A stretch of DNA of 49,036 nucleotides, taken from assembly GCA_023664365.1 (NCBI GenBank), contig JAMPFR010000019.1, positions 1 to 49,036 of the forward strand, read 5' to 3'. The notes under the pieces were generated by a model. It saw only the letters and a list, made by a program, of their open reading frames with translations, was not told the origin of the DNA and did no database searches. The position numbers and the translations under genes were made by a program. Positions 1 through 6,848 of this stretch are shown here, piece after piece; the stretch's first letter is position 1; each line of letters begins with the position of its first letter. The DNA comes from Acetatifactor muris (GTDB lineage: Bacteria; Bacillota; Clostridia; Lachnospirales; Lachnospiraceae).

Positions 1-1475
1 GTTACAGCCTGCTGGTAAAGTACGGCAAGGCCGGGACGGCGCAGTATTGGGAGGAACTGGGCGGCAAGTGGGCGGTGCCCGGGTATGATACCCAAAAGTA
101 TGGCTCTCTGGAGGAGGCAAACGCCGCAGGAGACAGCTATGGGTACCAGATAATTAAGATTTTAAACAGGATACTGACAATAGAAGAGGAGCAAAAAATG
201 ATTAGAAAAACAGCATATCAGACAAAAAACAGGGCATATACATGTGGCAAGACAATCTCCGTGGCTGGGGGAATGCTGCACAGCTACGGCTGCCCGCAGC
301 CGGATCCGAACGTATTGGCAGAAAAGTGGAATAATTCCGCTGCCAACGCTTGCGTTCATGCCCATATAGGGAAAGATGTATGTATCGACACATTGCCGTG
401 CGCGGAGAAAAAGGGAAAGGCCCGGCGAGGGTGGCATTCCGGAACCGGAAAAAAGGGATCCGCTAACAATACGCATCTGGCCGCGGAAATGACAGAACCC
501 GCTACCATAAAATATGTATCCGGTTCAAACTGGATTGAACTGGGGGACGGAAGCAATACAAAGGCCCATGTACTGTCCACATACAAAAATGCAGTGGAGG
601 TTTTCGCGCAGTGGTGCAAATACCATGGATTGAACCCTCTGGAGGATGGCGTAATTCTGTCCCACCGGGAAGGACATGCCCGGAGCATTGCCAGCAATCA
701 TGGGGATGTGGAGCATATCTGGGCCAGGTTTGGCCTTACTATGGAGCAGTTCCGGCGGGATGTGGCAGCAGCCATGCAGGGTGCCAGTGTAGATTTTGGC
801 GATACGGTAACGGTGGCAGATACATCCGGTCAGAAGGTCAACTCCCTGGACGGCACGATAACGGTTATCTACGCAGGGGAGGATGGGCTGAATATCCGCA
901 AGGCACCGTCCTTCAATGCGATTGTGCAGAGAGTGGCTTATAAAAATGCCACATTTACTGTTACAGGAATTTCCGCAGATGAAAAGTGGTACAAATTGGG
1001 AGATGGCGCTTTTATCTCTGCCGTGCCGTCCTATGTATCCTTTAAGGCTACGCCCGCGCAGAAAAAGGCGACAGCCGGAACTGGATACTACCATGTGCGC
1101 CAGGTTTGGGATAAGGCGGATACCCAGATCGGGGCATTTAAGGTACAGGAAAATGCAGTTGACTTGTGTATGCAGAACAGCGGATACCGGGTATATGATC
1201 CGAGCGGGAAAGAAATTTATCCCTGCACAGAGGGTCAGGTAGTGCCGCTGCAGGCAGCTGTAAAGATTTCCAATCTGAGGATCCGCAAGGGCCCGGGGAC
1301 TACATATGACTATCACAAACAGGGCGGGAAAGCCATCTATACCGGGAAAACGTCTGTAACGATTATTGAGACAATGGATGGACCGGGGGCAAAGCTGTGG
1401 GGGCTGCTGGCCGACTACGCGCAGGGTCGAGACGGCTGGATTTCTCTGGATGAGAAGTATGTAGATCTGATGTGA
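1..1475 (+). CDS. Phage N-acetylmuramoyl-L-alanine amidase lysin with SH3 domains (5' partial)
   Basis: The enzyme cuts the amide bond between muramic acid and the peptide stem of peptidoglycan, releasing phage by lysis. The amidase part fits the Amidase_2 zinc family: a first zinc histidine in MLHSYG, a central HIGKDVCID block, and a late histidine in SNHGDVEHIW. Two SH3-like wall-binding segments follow, with NIRKAPSF and LRIRKGPGT cores, and the protein ends at VDLM. The amidase has its own plausible start at ATG 198 after a GAGGAG ribosome binding site, giving 425 residues. However, the frame is open without a stop to the left edge, and the upstream residues (such as GGKWAVPGYDT) look like real protein. 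It is therefore either a fusion with another wall-active domain or an amidase whose start lies inside the open frame. Confidence 0.8.
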   Translation, partial: YSLLVKYGKAGTAQYWEELGGKWAVPGYDTQKYGSLEEANAAGDSYGYQIIKILNRILTIEEEQKMIRKTAYQTKNRAYTCGKTISVAGGMLHSYGCPQPDPNVLAEKWNNSAANACVHAHIGKDVCIDTLPCAEKKGKARRGWHSGTGKKGSANNTHLAAEMTEPATIKYVSGSNWIELGDGSNTKAHVLSTYKNAVEVFAQWCKYHGLNPLEDGVILSHREGHARSIASNHGDVEHIWARFGLTMEQFRRDVAAAMQGASVDFGDTVTVADTSGQKVNSLDGTITVIYAGEDGLNIRKAPSFNAIVQRVAYKNATFTVTGISADEKWYKLGDGAFISAVPSYVSFKATPAQKKATAGTGYYHVRQVWDKADTQIGAFKVQENAVDLCMQNSGYRVYDPSGKEIYPCTEGQVVPLQAAVKISNLRIRKGPGTTYDYHKQGGKAIYTGKTSVTIIETMDGPGAKLWGLLADYAQGRDGWISLDEKYVDLM

Positions 1476-1518
1476 GCTTTGGCGTCAGGGCTGCTGAAAA
1501 GACTTTAATAGAAACGTT

Positions 1519-1559
1519 GAATAGAGATACCTTGGGAATATTTTAGGGTATCTCTATTC
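1519..1559. terminator. Inverted repeat after the lysin gene
   Basis: A perfect 13-bp stem (1519-1531 with 1547-1559) closes a 15-base loop about 45 bases after the lysin stop codon. There is no T-run right after it, so it is a weak or bidirectional terminator, or another RNA 3' end signal. Confidence 0.5.
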
Positions 1560-1867
1560 ATAGTAAGACAAGCGCCTTTTTTTCAATATCTAGTAGTTGA
1601 AAATTTTTTTTTATTGTTTTAAAATTAAAGGACGAAATGTGGATAAACACAAGGTCTATAATCTGCTGTATTTCTACATAATTCTACAATTATGCATGTA
1701 TTAATACTTATGAACATGTTATTAACTTCTTTTCCACATGGTTATCCACATAGGTGTTGATTTTTAAGTAGAATATGTTACAATATAGTTAGAAAGATGC
1801 ATAAAACCTTGTTCGTGGACCATAAATATTATAATTTCAAAATTTTGAGTTATAAGGAGGTGCTTGA
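1560..1867. other. AT-rich gap with two perfect DnaA-box sequences
   Basis: No gene was found here. TGTGGATAA (1638-1646) and TTATCCACA (1742-1750) are perfect DnaA boxes in opposite orientation about 100 bases apart. The spacer is rich in A and T. They may be chance, a remnant origin, or a DnaA-linked control site for the following cassette. Confidence 0.45.
1757..1784 (+). promoter_or_regulatory. Sigma-A-type promoter for the PanA-like cassette
   Basis: TTGATT (1757-1762) and TACAAT (1779-1784) are separated by 16 bases, with a TG one base before the -10 box. It starts a leader of about 75 bases before the ATG at 1868. The upstream DnaA box ends only 7 bases before the -35 hexamer, so DnaA binding could affect it. 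Confidence 0.6.
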
Positions 1868-2350
1868 ATGGGGAAGGTTATTCTTTTTAAGAGAGGTGAA
1901 GAGAGAATGGAAGATATTTTGGAAGTTGCAAAGTATTTTTTATCCCGTGGCATGATGAACCATAAAAAATTGCAAAAGTTATGTTATTATTCCCAAGCGT
2001 TATATGCGGCATTATATAATACTAAGTTAATGGATACAGAATTTGAGGCATGGGTTCATGGACCTGTTTCACCAAGGCTATATAGTCGGTATAGGGACTG
2101 GGGAGGGTTATGCATAACTGGTTTGCAAAGCATTCCTCATTTTGTTGATGGTTCTCATAGAATTTTTTTAGATAAGATTTATGATCTATATGGTGGCTAT
2201 ACTGCTGATGAATTAGAAAAGATGACACATGAAGAATCTCCTTGGAAAGAAGCCAGAGGCAATTTGGCTGGTGATGTTCCCTGCAAGAATATAATTCCGT
2301 ATGAAAGTATGGCAAGATATTACAGAGGTATGTTAGGGGTTGGAGGATGA
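1868..2350 (+). CDS. Panacea-domain (DUF4065) antitoxin-like protein, PanA family
   Basis: The 160-residue protein fits the Panacea/DUF4065 family: a LQKLCYYSQA helix, FEAWVHGPVSPRLY in the middle and a DELEKMTHEESPWKEAR block near the end. Panacea proteins (also called GepA-like) are antitoxins that neutralise very different toxins, and they often sit in prophages. ATG 1868 follows a full AAGGAGGTG site. A second start at 1907 (MEDILEVAKYF) fits the usual family N-terminus better, so the first 13 residues may be a short extension. The stop overlaps the next ATG by four bases (ATGA), so the two genes are translationally coupled. Family assignment is confident; antitoxin function is inferred from the family and the partner. 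Confidence 0.8.
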   Translation: MGKVILFKRGEERMEDILEVAKYFLSRGMMNHKKLQKLCYYSQALYAALYNTKLMDTEFEAWVHGPVSPRLYSRYRDWGGLCITGLQSIPHFVDGSHRIFLDKIYDLYGGYTADELEKMTHEESPWKEARGNLAGDVPCKNIIPYESMARYYRGMLGVGG

Positions 2351-3018
2351 GCGAGTTGTGGAAATTAATAAGTGCTTTCGCGGTTAAATATTGGTTGCAT
2401 CTGGTTTTGCTTATAGCAGGCTTTTTGCTTGGCTGGCTGTTTGCTCAAATTAAACAGAAGGAGTTTATACAAAAACAGAAAAGAAGGTTGGAAAATCTTG
2501 AGAATTGGATTATGCTTGTCTCCTTTATAATTGCGTTAATATGTATGTTTAGTGGGATTACAGGTGTATCGACCCAGATGGATTCCCAATATTTAAGTAT
2601 ATATTCATCATTCATTTTCGCATGGATATTGACAAAGAAGACTGCCGGCAAGGATTTCAGAAAGAATCAGCATAAAATTGCAAAAAGTACATATAGGCAT
2701 ATTCAGGATGCGGAGACAGCAGTATTAATAGCTAAGAACAGGTTAACAGAGCGGCGCGGGACACAATTGAATGAGGGAGATGTAGACGGATTAATTGATG
2801 ATTTACAGATTATTTTAACATGCATCAGGTCTAATAAAAAGGACTGGAGAGATATGTTGAAAAAGAAATATCAGGAAAAAATAGACAATGAAGAGGATCC
2901 TGAAGATATTTTGCAAAGGGATTACTATAAAGGAACAAATGAAAAAACCAGAGATGAACTAAAGGAGAAAATGCAAAGTACTTTTGAAGAAGAATTAAAA
3001 GAGGCAAAGAAAACATAA
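2347..3018 (+). CDS. Membrane protein, candidate toxin partner of the Panacea protein
   Basis: I do not recognise the family. Residues about 12-33 form one hydrophobic helix, about 54-72 a second and about 82-95 a weaker third. The remaining 120 residues are a charged cytoplasmic tail rich in Lys and Glu, likely helical. The gene starts inside the antitoxin stop codon, so both come from one transcript. In PanAT systems the partner is the toxin, and some such toxins act on the membrane, which would suit this layout. A phage exclusion protein is an alternative. Confidence 0.5.
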   Translation: MSELWKLISAFAVKYWLHLVLLIAGFLLGWLFAQIKQKEFIQKQKRRLENLENWIMLVSFIIALICMFSGITGVSTQMDSQYLSIYSSFIFAWILTKKTAGKDFRKNQHKIAKSTYRHIQDAETAVLIAKNRLTERRGTQLNEGDVDGLIDDLQIILTCIRSNKKDWRDMLKKKYQEKIDNEEDPEDILQRDYYKGTNEKTRDELKEKMQSTFEEELKEAKKT

Positions 3019-3143
3019 CAACAAATCACCTTGATTGAATATTGCAAGAATTTTTTCACAAAATATCACGGTACAATTTGTCATAAATTTTGTCATGAAA
3101 ATGTAAAAGCCCTTTAATATAAAGGGATATATGATTTTTATAT

Positions 3144-3168
3144 GGGGGTTCGAGTCCCCCTATCTCCA
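3144..3168 (+). other. attR: 3' fragment of a tRNA or tmRNA
   Basis: A perfect T-arm (GGGGG, loop TTCGAGT, CCCCC) is followed by a 7-base acceptor strand TATCTCC and discriminator A. No matching 5' acceptor strand or anticodon arm lies upstream. This is what remains at the far end of a prophage integrated into the 3' end of a tRNA-like gene. The TCTCCAC ending resembles ssrA (tmRNA) more than the usual tRNAs, but this cannot be settled here. Confidence 0.7.
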
Positions 3169-3191
3169 CTTTGCGGGAAACATGGGAAAAT

Positions 3192-3233
3192 GGCGGAAAC
3201 CGTTGTAAAATCAGCGGAAATCCGCCGTTTTTT
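3192..3233 (+). terminator. Terminator downstream of the attR tRNA fragment
   Basis: GGCGGA (3192-3197) can pair with TCCGCC (3221-3226), with an alternative tight GCGG-aaat-CCGC hairpin at 3214-3225. Six T follow at 3228-3233. It is probably the native terminator of the tRNA-like gene into which the first prophage inserted. Confidence 0.6.
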
Positions 3234-3281
3234 ATGCCATGATTACAAAGTGGAGTTCAAGATTTTATGCTCCGGGATCTG

Positions 3282-3857
3282 CTATGAGCACTCCAGTTCC
3301 TGCAACAAATCCTGCATTTCCCTGATCCCCTTCTTCTGGGAGGTGATGATTGCTTCCAGAATGGGTGTAAGCTCCCGGCAGATCTGGGAACGCAGGGTGG
3401 TCTCGGACATTTTCACCGCCCCTTCATGGTGGGGGATCATTTCCCGCATGAAGTCGCAGCTGATCCGGTTGGTGGTACAGGCCCGCTGCATTTCCGAAAA
3501 CATATTCTGCATGATTTGATTCATCTGACACTGATAGGACTGCAGACTCTGGATCCCGTTGGTGCAGGCACTGCAGCATTCTTCGACGGAAAGCATATTT
3601 TCAATGCTTTTCGTCTGCTCCGTTATGATGTCTGAAGCAATGTCCTGTAAGGCTTTATTGGCAGTATATATCAGAATATTCCGTGACATCCGGATGGCCG
3701 CCCTGTGGTGGGGAATCATCTGTACAATAAAGTTGTGGGAAATGCTGTCTGTAAGAGAGGCGTTTGTCATGCCGCAAATCATCCTTTTCAAAATACCCCG
3801 GAAGGTGGCGTAGTATGCTTCGGCTGCCTGATTCAGACCGCAAGAGTTGTTAGTCAT
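3282..3857 (-). CDS. DUF305 family protein, two-repeat
   Basis: The protein has two copies of the DUF305 core, each with the motif MIPHH (MIPHHRAAIRMS and MIPHHEGAVKMS), typical of this four-helix ferritin-like family in which the histidines may bind metal. CopM-type members bind copper or silver. It lacks a clear signal peptide and carries a CCSAC cluster in the middle. The start at MTNNSC (3857) has a GGAGG site eight bases upstream; an upstream ATG would lack one. The gene runs opposite to the two-component operon, with the intergenic region shared. The exact role is unknown. Confidence 0.75.
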   Translation of the reverse strand: MTNNSCGLNQAAEAYYATFRGILKRMICGMTNASLTDSISHNFIVQMIPHHRAAIRMSRNILIYTANKALQDIASDIITEQTKSIENMLSVEECCSACTNGIQSLQSYQCQMNQIMQNMFSEMQRACTTNRISCDFMREMIPHHEGAVKMSETTLRSQICRELTPILEAIITSQKKGIREMQDLLQELECS

Positions 3858-3915
3858 CGCTTTGTCCTCCATAAAATCGGTTACCCTTTTAATTTGCTAT
3901 AGCATTATATGCCGC

Positions 3916-3972
3916 ATTTAAGAAATTGTTAAGGACCTTTGTAAAGACAGTTAAGGTTCGGGATGATATAAT
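3916..3972 (+). promoter_or_regulatory. Response-regulator operator and promoter before the two-component genes
   Basis: ATTTAAGAAA (3916), TTAAGG (3929), GTAAAG (3941) and TTAAGG (3951) lie at spacings near 11 bases, the pattern bound by OmpR/PhoB regulators. The last TTAAGG sits 10 bases before a perfect TATAAT (3967-3972), where a -35 box would be expected, so activation is likely. The same layout precedes the ABC transporter genes, suggesting autoregulation and a shared regulon. Confidence 0.65.
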
Positions 3973-4003
3973 GAGCGCAGAGGAAAAACAAGGAGGAGCA
4001 GAG

Positions 4004-4687
4004 ATGAATTACGACTGCCTGATCATAGATGACGAAAAGATGCTGGCGGACAGCACTGTGGAATATTTCAACCTGTTTGACGTCAGTACCGCGGTGGCGT
4101 ACAGCGTTTCCGAATGCCGGGACTTTTTCCGGGAAAATACGGCGCAGCTTCTGTTGCTGGACATTAATCTGAGGGACGGCAGCGGATTTGAACTTTGCAG
4201 GGAACTGCGCAGGGAAACGAATATTCCCATTCTTTTTATTTCTGCAAGAACCAGCGACGACGACAAGATTATCGCCCTGAATATCGGAGGAGACGATTAT
4301 GTTCAGAAGCCCTATACCCTGGGGGTTCTGCTGGCAAAGGTGAAGGCGGTCTTAAAGCGCTATGGGCAGAGCAGCCGGAAAGCGGAATATGAGGATGGGA
4401 GACTGTGGGTGAATGAGGACGCAAGGCAGGTAAAGGTGGACGGCAGCCAGGTCAGACTGACGGCGCTGGAATTCAGGCTGTTGTGGTATCTGATAGAAAA
4501 CAGGAATCGGGTAGTATCCAAGCAGGAGCTTTTTGAAAAGGTCTGGGGGGACAGGCTTACGGGAGACGGTACGCTGAATGTGCATATTCGCAGGCTCAGA
4601 GAGGCCATAGAGCGGGAGCCGAATGCCCCTGTATACATTACCACTGTCTGGGGAGACGGCTATAAATTCAACGGAGGAGACAGGTGA
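4004..4687 (+). CDS. OmpR/PhoB family response regulator
   Basis: This 227-residue regulator has a receiver domain (residues 1-115) with acidic pair D9-D10, phosphorylated Asp53 in LLLDINLRDG, and the conserved lysine in YVQKPY. A winged-helix DNA-binding domain follows (about 130-225) with LTALEFRLLWYLIENRNRVVSK and the ending TTVWGDGYKF. Phosphorylation by the histidine kinase encoded next should let it bind direct repeats. ATG 4004 has an AGGAGG site; an upstream in-frame extension has none. Its stop overlaps the GTG start of the kinase gene. Confidence 0.9.
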   Translation: MNYDCLIIDDEKMLADSTVEYFNLFDVSTAVAYSVSECRDFFRENTAQLLLLDINLRDGSGFELCRELRRETNIPILFISARTSDDDKIIALNIGGDDYVQKPYTLGVLLAKVKAVLKRYGQSSRKAEYEDGRLWVNEDARQVKVDGSQVRLTALEFRLLWYLIENRNRVVSKQELFEKVWGDRLTGDGTLNVHIRRLREAIEREPNAPVYITTVWGDGYKFNGGDR

Positions 4688-5940
4688 AAAAGAAAGGGTT
4701 TCTGATTGGCACCACGGCGGCGCTGCTGCTGGAGGTAACGGTTGTTCTGGCTTTCGCGGCGGCAGAGCCGGATCACGCCCAGAATGCAGTGACGGTAAAT
4801 GAGGCAGTGCAGTCAGTGCAGGCTGACTGGGAAAATATGGACAGCCACATTCCTGTGCAGGGACTTAAGTATGTGGTGCTTGACAGGAATGGAGACATGC
4901 TGTTCAGAACGGAGCAGGGCTTAAGCGAAAGCATAAATGCCGCAGTGGTACACCGGGACACAATACTTGACATTTGTGTCGGAAATGCGGCAGTGGGGAA
5001 ACTGATTATCAGGAATGAGGAGGCGGAGGCGCTGCGGGCGGACAGGCTTAAGGGCGCCGCTGTTTTTTCTGTGGGAATTCTTCTGCAGTGCTGTATTTGC
5101 GCAGGCTATATGATTTACCTGCACAGAAGGGTTACAGGCCCTTTTCGCCGCCTGCAGGATTTTGCGGAAAGAGTTGCGGGCGGTAATCTGGATATTCCGC
5201 TGGAGATGGACAGGCAGAATATCTTCGGGGTGTTTACGGAAAGCTTTGACATGATGCGCTCCGAGCTTAAAAAGGCCAGAATCGCCGAGGCGGAAGCCAA
5301 CGCAGGGAAGAAGGAGCTGGTGGCAAAGCTTTCCCACGATATAAAGACTCCCGTGGCAAGCATCAGGGCTGCGGCGGAGGTGGGCCTTGCTCTGTCTGAA
5401 ACACAGAAACAGCGGGAGAGTTATCAGGGTATTATCGGAAAAGCAGACCGGATCAACGCTCTGGTTACAAATCTTTTCACGGCTACACTGGAGGAACTGA
5501 GTCAGCTTTCCGTGACAGCTGCGGACATGGACAGCCGGGAACTTAAGGGTATGCTGGAAAATGCCGATTACCTGCACCGTGCTGCAATTCCGGATTTTCC
5601 GGGATGTCTGGTTTGTGTGGATAAGCTGCGGCTTCAGCAGGTCTTTGACAATATTTTTGCCAATTCCTATAAATATGCGAATACGGAGATATGTATTTCC
5701 CTTGAGAGAGACGCCGGTTTCCTGTATGTTTTCGTAGAGGATAAGGGCGGCGGAGTGAGGGAGGAGGAGCTGCCTCTGCTGAAGGAAAAATATAAGCGGG
5801 GAAGTAATACGGAGAATATTGAAGGAGCGGGCCTGGGGCTTTATATCTCCGATTATTTTATGAAGGAAATGCAGGGAGCATTGACGCTGGGAAACGGAGA
5901 ACAGGGCCTGCGGGTGACTATAGGCATTCCCTTGAGCTGA
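4684..5940 (+). CDS. Sensor histidine kinase
   Basis: The kinase has an N-terminal membrane helix, about 95 extracellular residues, a second helix (about 120-142), a HAMP segment (RRVTGPFRRLQDFAERVAGG), a dimerisation box with phosphorylated His218 in KLSHDIKTP, and an ATPase domain with DNIFANSYKYA, EDKGGG and GAGLGLYI. It should autophosphorylate and pass phosphate to the neighbouring regulator. Unlike BceS kinases it has a real extracellular sensing domain. The GTG start overlaps the regulator stop by four bases. The signal is unknown; the adjacent ABC exporter suggests an antimicrobial peptide or envelope stress. Confidence 0.88.
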   Translation: MKKKGFLIGTTAALLLEVTVVLAFAAAEPDHAQNAVTVNEAVQSVQADWENMDSHIPVQGLKYVVLDRNGDMLFRTEQGLSESINAAVVHRDTILDICVGNAAVGKLIIRNEEAEALRADRLKGAAVFSVGILLQCCICAGYMIYLHRRVTGPFRRLQDFAERVAGGNLDIPLEMDRQNIFGVFTESFDMMRSELKKARIAEAEANAGKKELVAKLSHDIKTPVASIRAAAEVGLALSETQKQRESYQGIIGKADRINALVTNLFTATLEELSQLSVTAADMDSRELKGMLENADYLHRAAIPDFPGCLVCVDKLRLQQVFDNIFANSYKYANTEICISLERDAGFLYVFVEDKGGGVREEELPLLKEKYKRGSNTENIEGAGLGLYISDYFMKEMQGALTLGNGEQGLRVTIGIPLS

Positions 5941-5996
5941 CGTGCTGTGCCGCTCCTATTTTGTAAAACGATTGACCGGCATCCGCGTTTGCAGAG

Positions 5997-6052
5997 ATTT
6001 AAGAAACCCGTAAGGATTGCATAAAGACAGTTAAGGATTCCGAAAGTAAAAT
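5997..6052 (+). promoter_or_regulatory. Second copy of the response-regulator operator, before the ABC transporter
   Basis: ATTTAAGAAA (5997), TAAGGA (6011), ATAAAGACAG (6021) and TTAAGG (6031) repeat the arrangement at 3916-3956. TTAAGG again stands exactly 10 bases before the -10 box, here TAAAAT (6047-6052). The shared block TAAAGACAGTTAAGG is identical. This makes the transporter a likely target of the adjacent regulator. Confidence 0.65.
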
Positions 6053-6088
6053 GGGACGTGACAAAAGGAATCAACAGGAGGTTTTGCC

Positions 6089-6847
6089 ATGGAACGATTA
6101 CTTTTAAAAACGGAAAGCTTAAGTAAGTCCTTTTCCACCGGAGGGGTTTTGCAGCATGTCTTAAAGAACATTGATCTGGAGCTGTATCGGGGGGACTTTA
6201 CCGTAATCATGGGCGCCAGCGGAGCCGGTAAATCCACGCTGCTGTATGCTCTTTCGGGAATGGATACTCCCTCTCTGGGCAGGATCACCTTCGGGGACAG
6301 GATTATTTCCGATCTGACAGCCGACAGGCTTGCAGTATTCCGGCGGGAACACTGCGGCTTTGTATTCCAGCAGATATATCTTATCGACGGCATGAGCGTC
6401 CTGGACAATGTGCTGGCGGCGGGGCTGCTGGTCTGTAAGGACAAGAAGGCTCTGACAAAGCGGGCGGAGGAGCTGTTTCAGGCCGTGGACATTCCGCCGG
6501 AAATTCAGAAGAAATTTCCCACCCAGCTTTCCGGCGGCGAGGCCCAGCGGGTGGGCATTGTCCGGGCGCTGATAAACGCTCCGGAAATTCTGTTCGCGGA
6601 TGAGCCTACGGGGGCGCTGAATTCCAAAACCGGGCTGGACGTGCTGGATACCCTTACGAGGTTTAACGAGGGGGGACAAAGCGTGGTCATGGTGACTCAC
6701 GATATGCGCTCTGCCCGCCGGGGCAGCCGTATCCTGTACCTGAAGGACGGCGCCATTCTGGGAGATTGCAGGCTGGGAAAATATGTTCACGGGGATGAGA
6801 CGCGCCATAAAAAGCTGTCTGCATTTCTGGAAGAAATGGGGTGGTAG
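6089..6847 (+). CDS. ABC transporter ATP-binding protein (MacB/LolD/BceA type)
   Basis: The 252-residue ATPase shows Walker A GASGAGKST (residues 42-50), the Q-loop FVFQQIYL, signature QLSGGEAQR, Walker B ILFADEP and switch histidine VTHD. It energises the FtsX-like permease encoded two bases downstream. Such pairs export or remove lipids and antimicrobial peptides. ATG 6089 has an AGGAGG site. Transcription probably starts at the regulated promoter just upstream. Confidence 0.9.
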   Translation: MERLLLKTESLSKSFSTGGVLQHVLKNIDLELYRGDFTVIMGASGAGKSTLLYALSGMDTPSLGRITFGDRIISDLTADRLAVFRREHCGFVFQQIYLIDGMSVLDNVLAAGLLVCKDKKALTKRAEELFQAVDIPPEIQKKFPTQLSGGEAQRVGIVRALINAPEILFADEPTGALNSKTGLDVLDTLTRFNEGGQSVVMVTHDMRSARRGSRILYLKDGAILGDCRLGKYVHGDETRHKKLSAFLEEMGW

Positions 6848-6848
6848 C

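Larger units (their letters stand above)
1..3168 (+). mobile_element. Right end of a first prophage (left part outside the window)
   Basis: The segment opens inside a phage lysin gene, continues with a toxin-antitoxin-like cassette typical of cargo at prophage ends, and stops at a 3' tRNA/tmRNA fragment at 3144-3168 that fits an attR site. The intact tRNA-like gene should lie at the other end of this prophage, left of the window. Boundaries are inferred from gene content and the tRNA fragment only. Confidence 0.7.

Noticed and set aside
525-1316. Long minus-strand frame opposite the lysin gene
   Set aside because: It is a shadow of the amidase gene, with no ribosome binding site and no recognisable protein.
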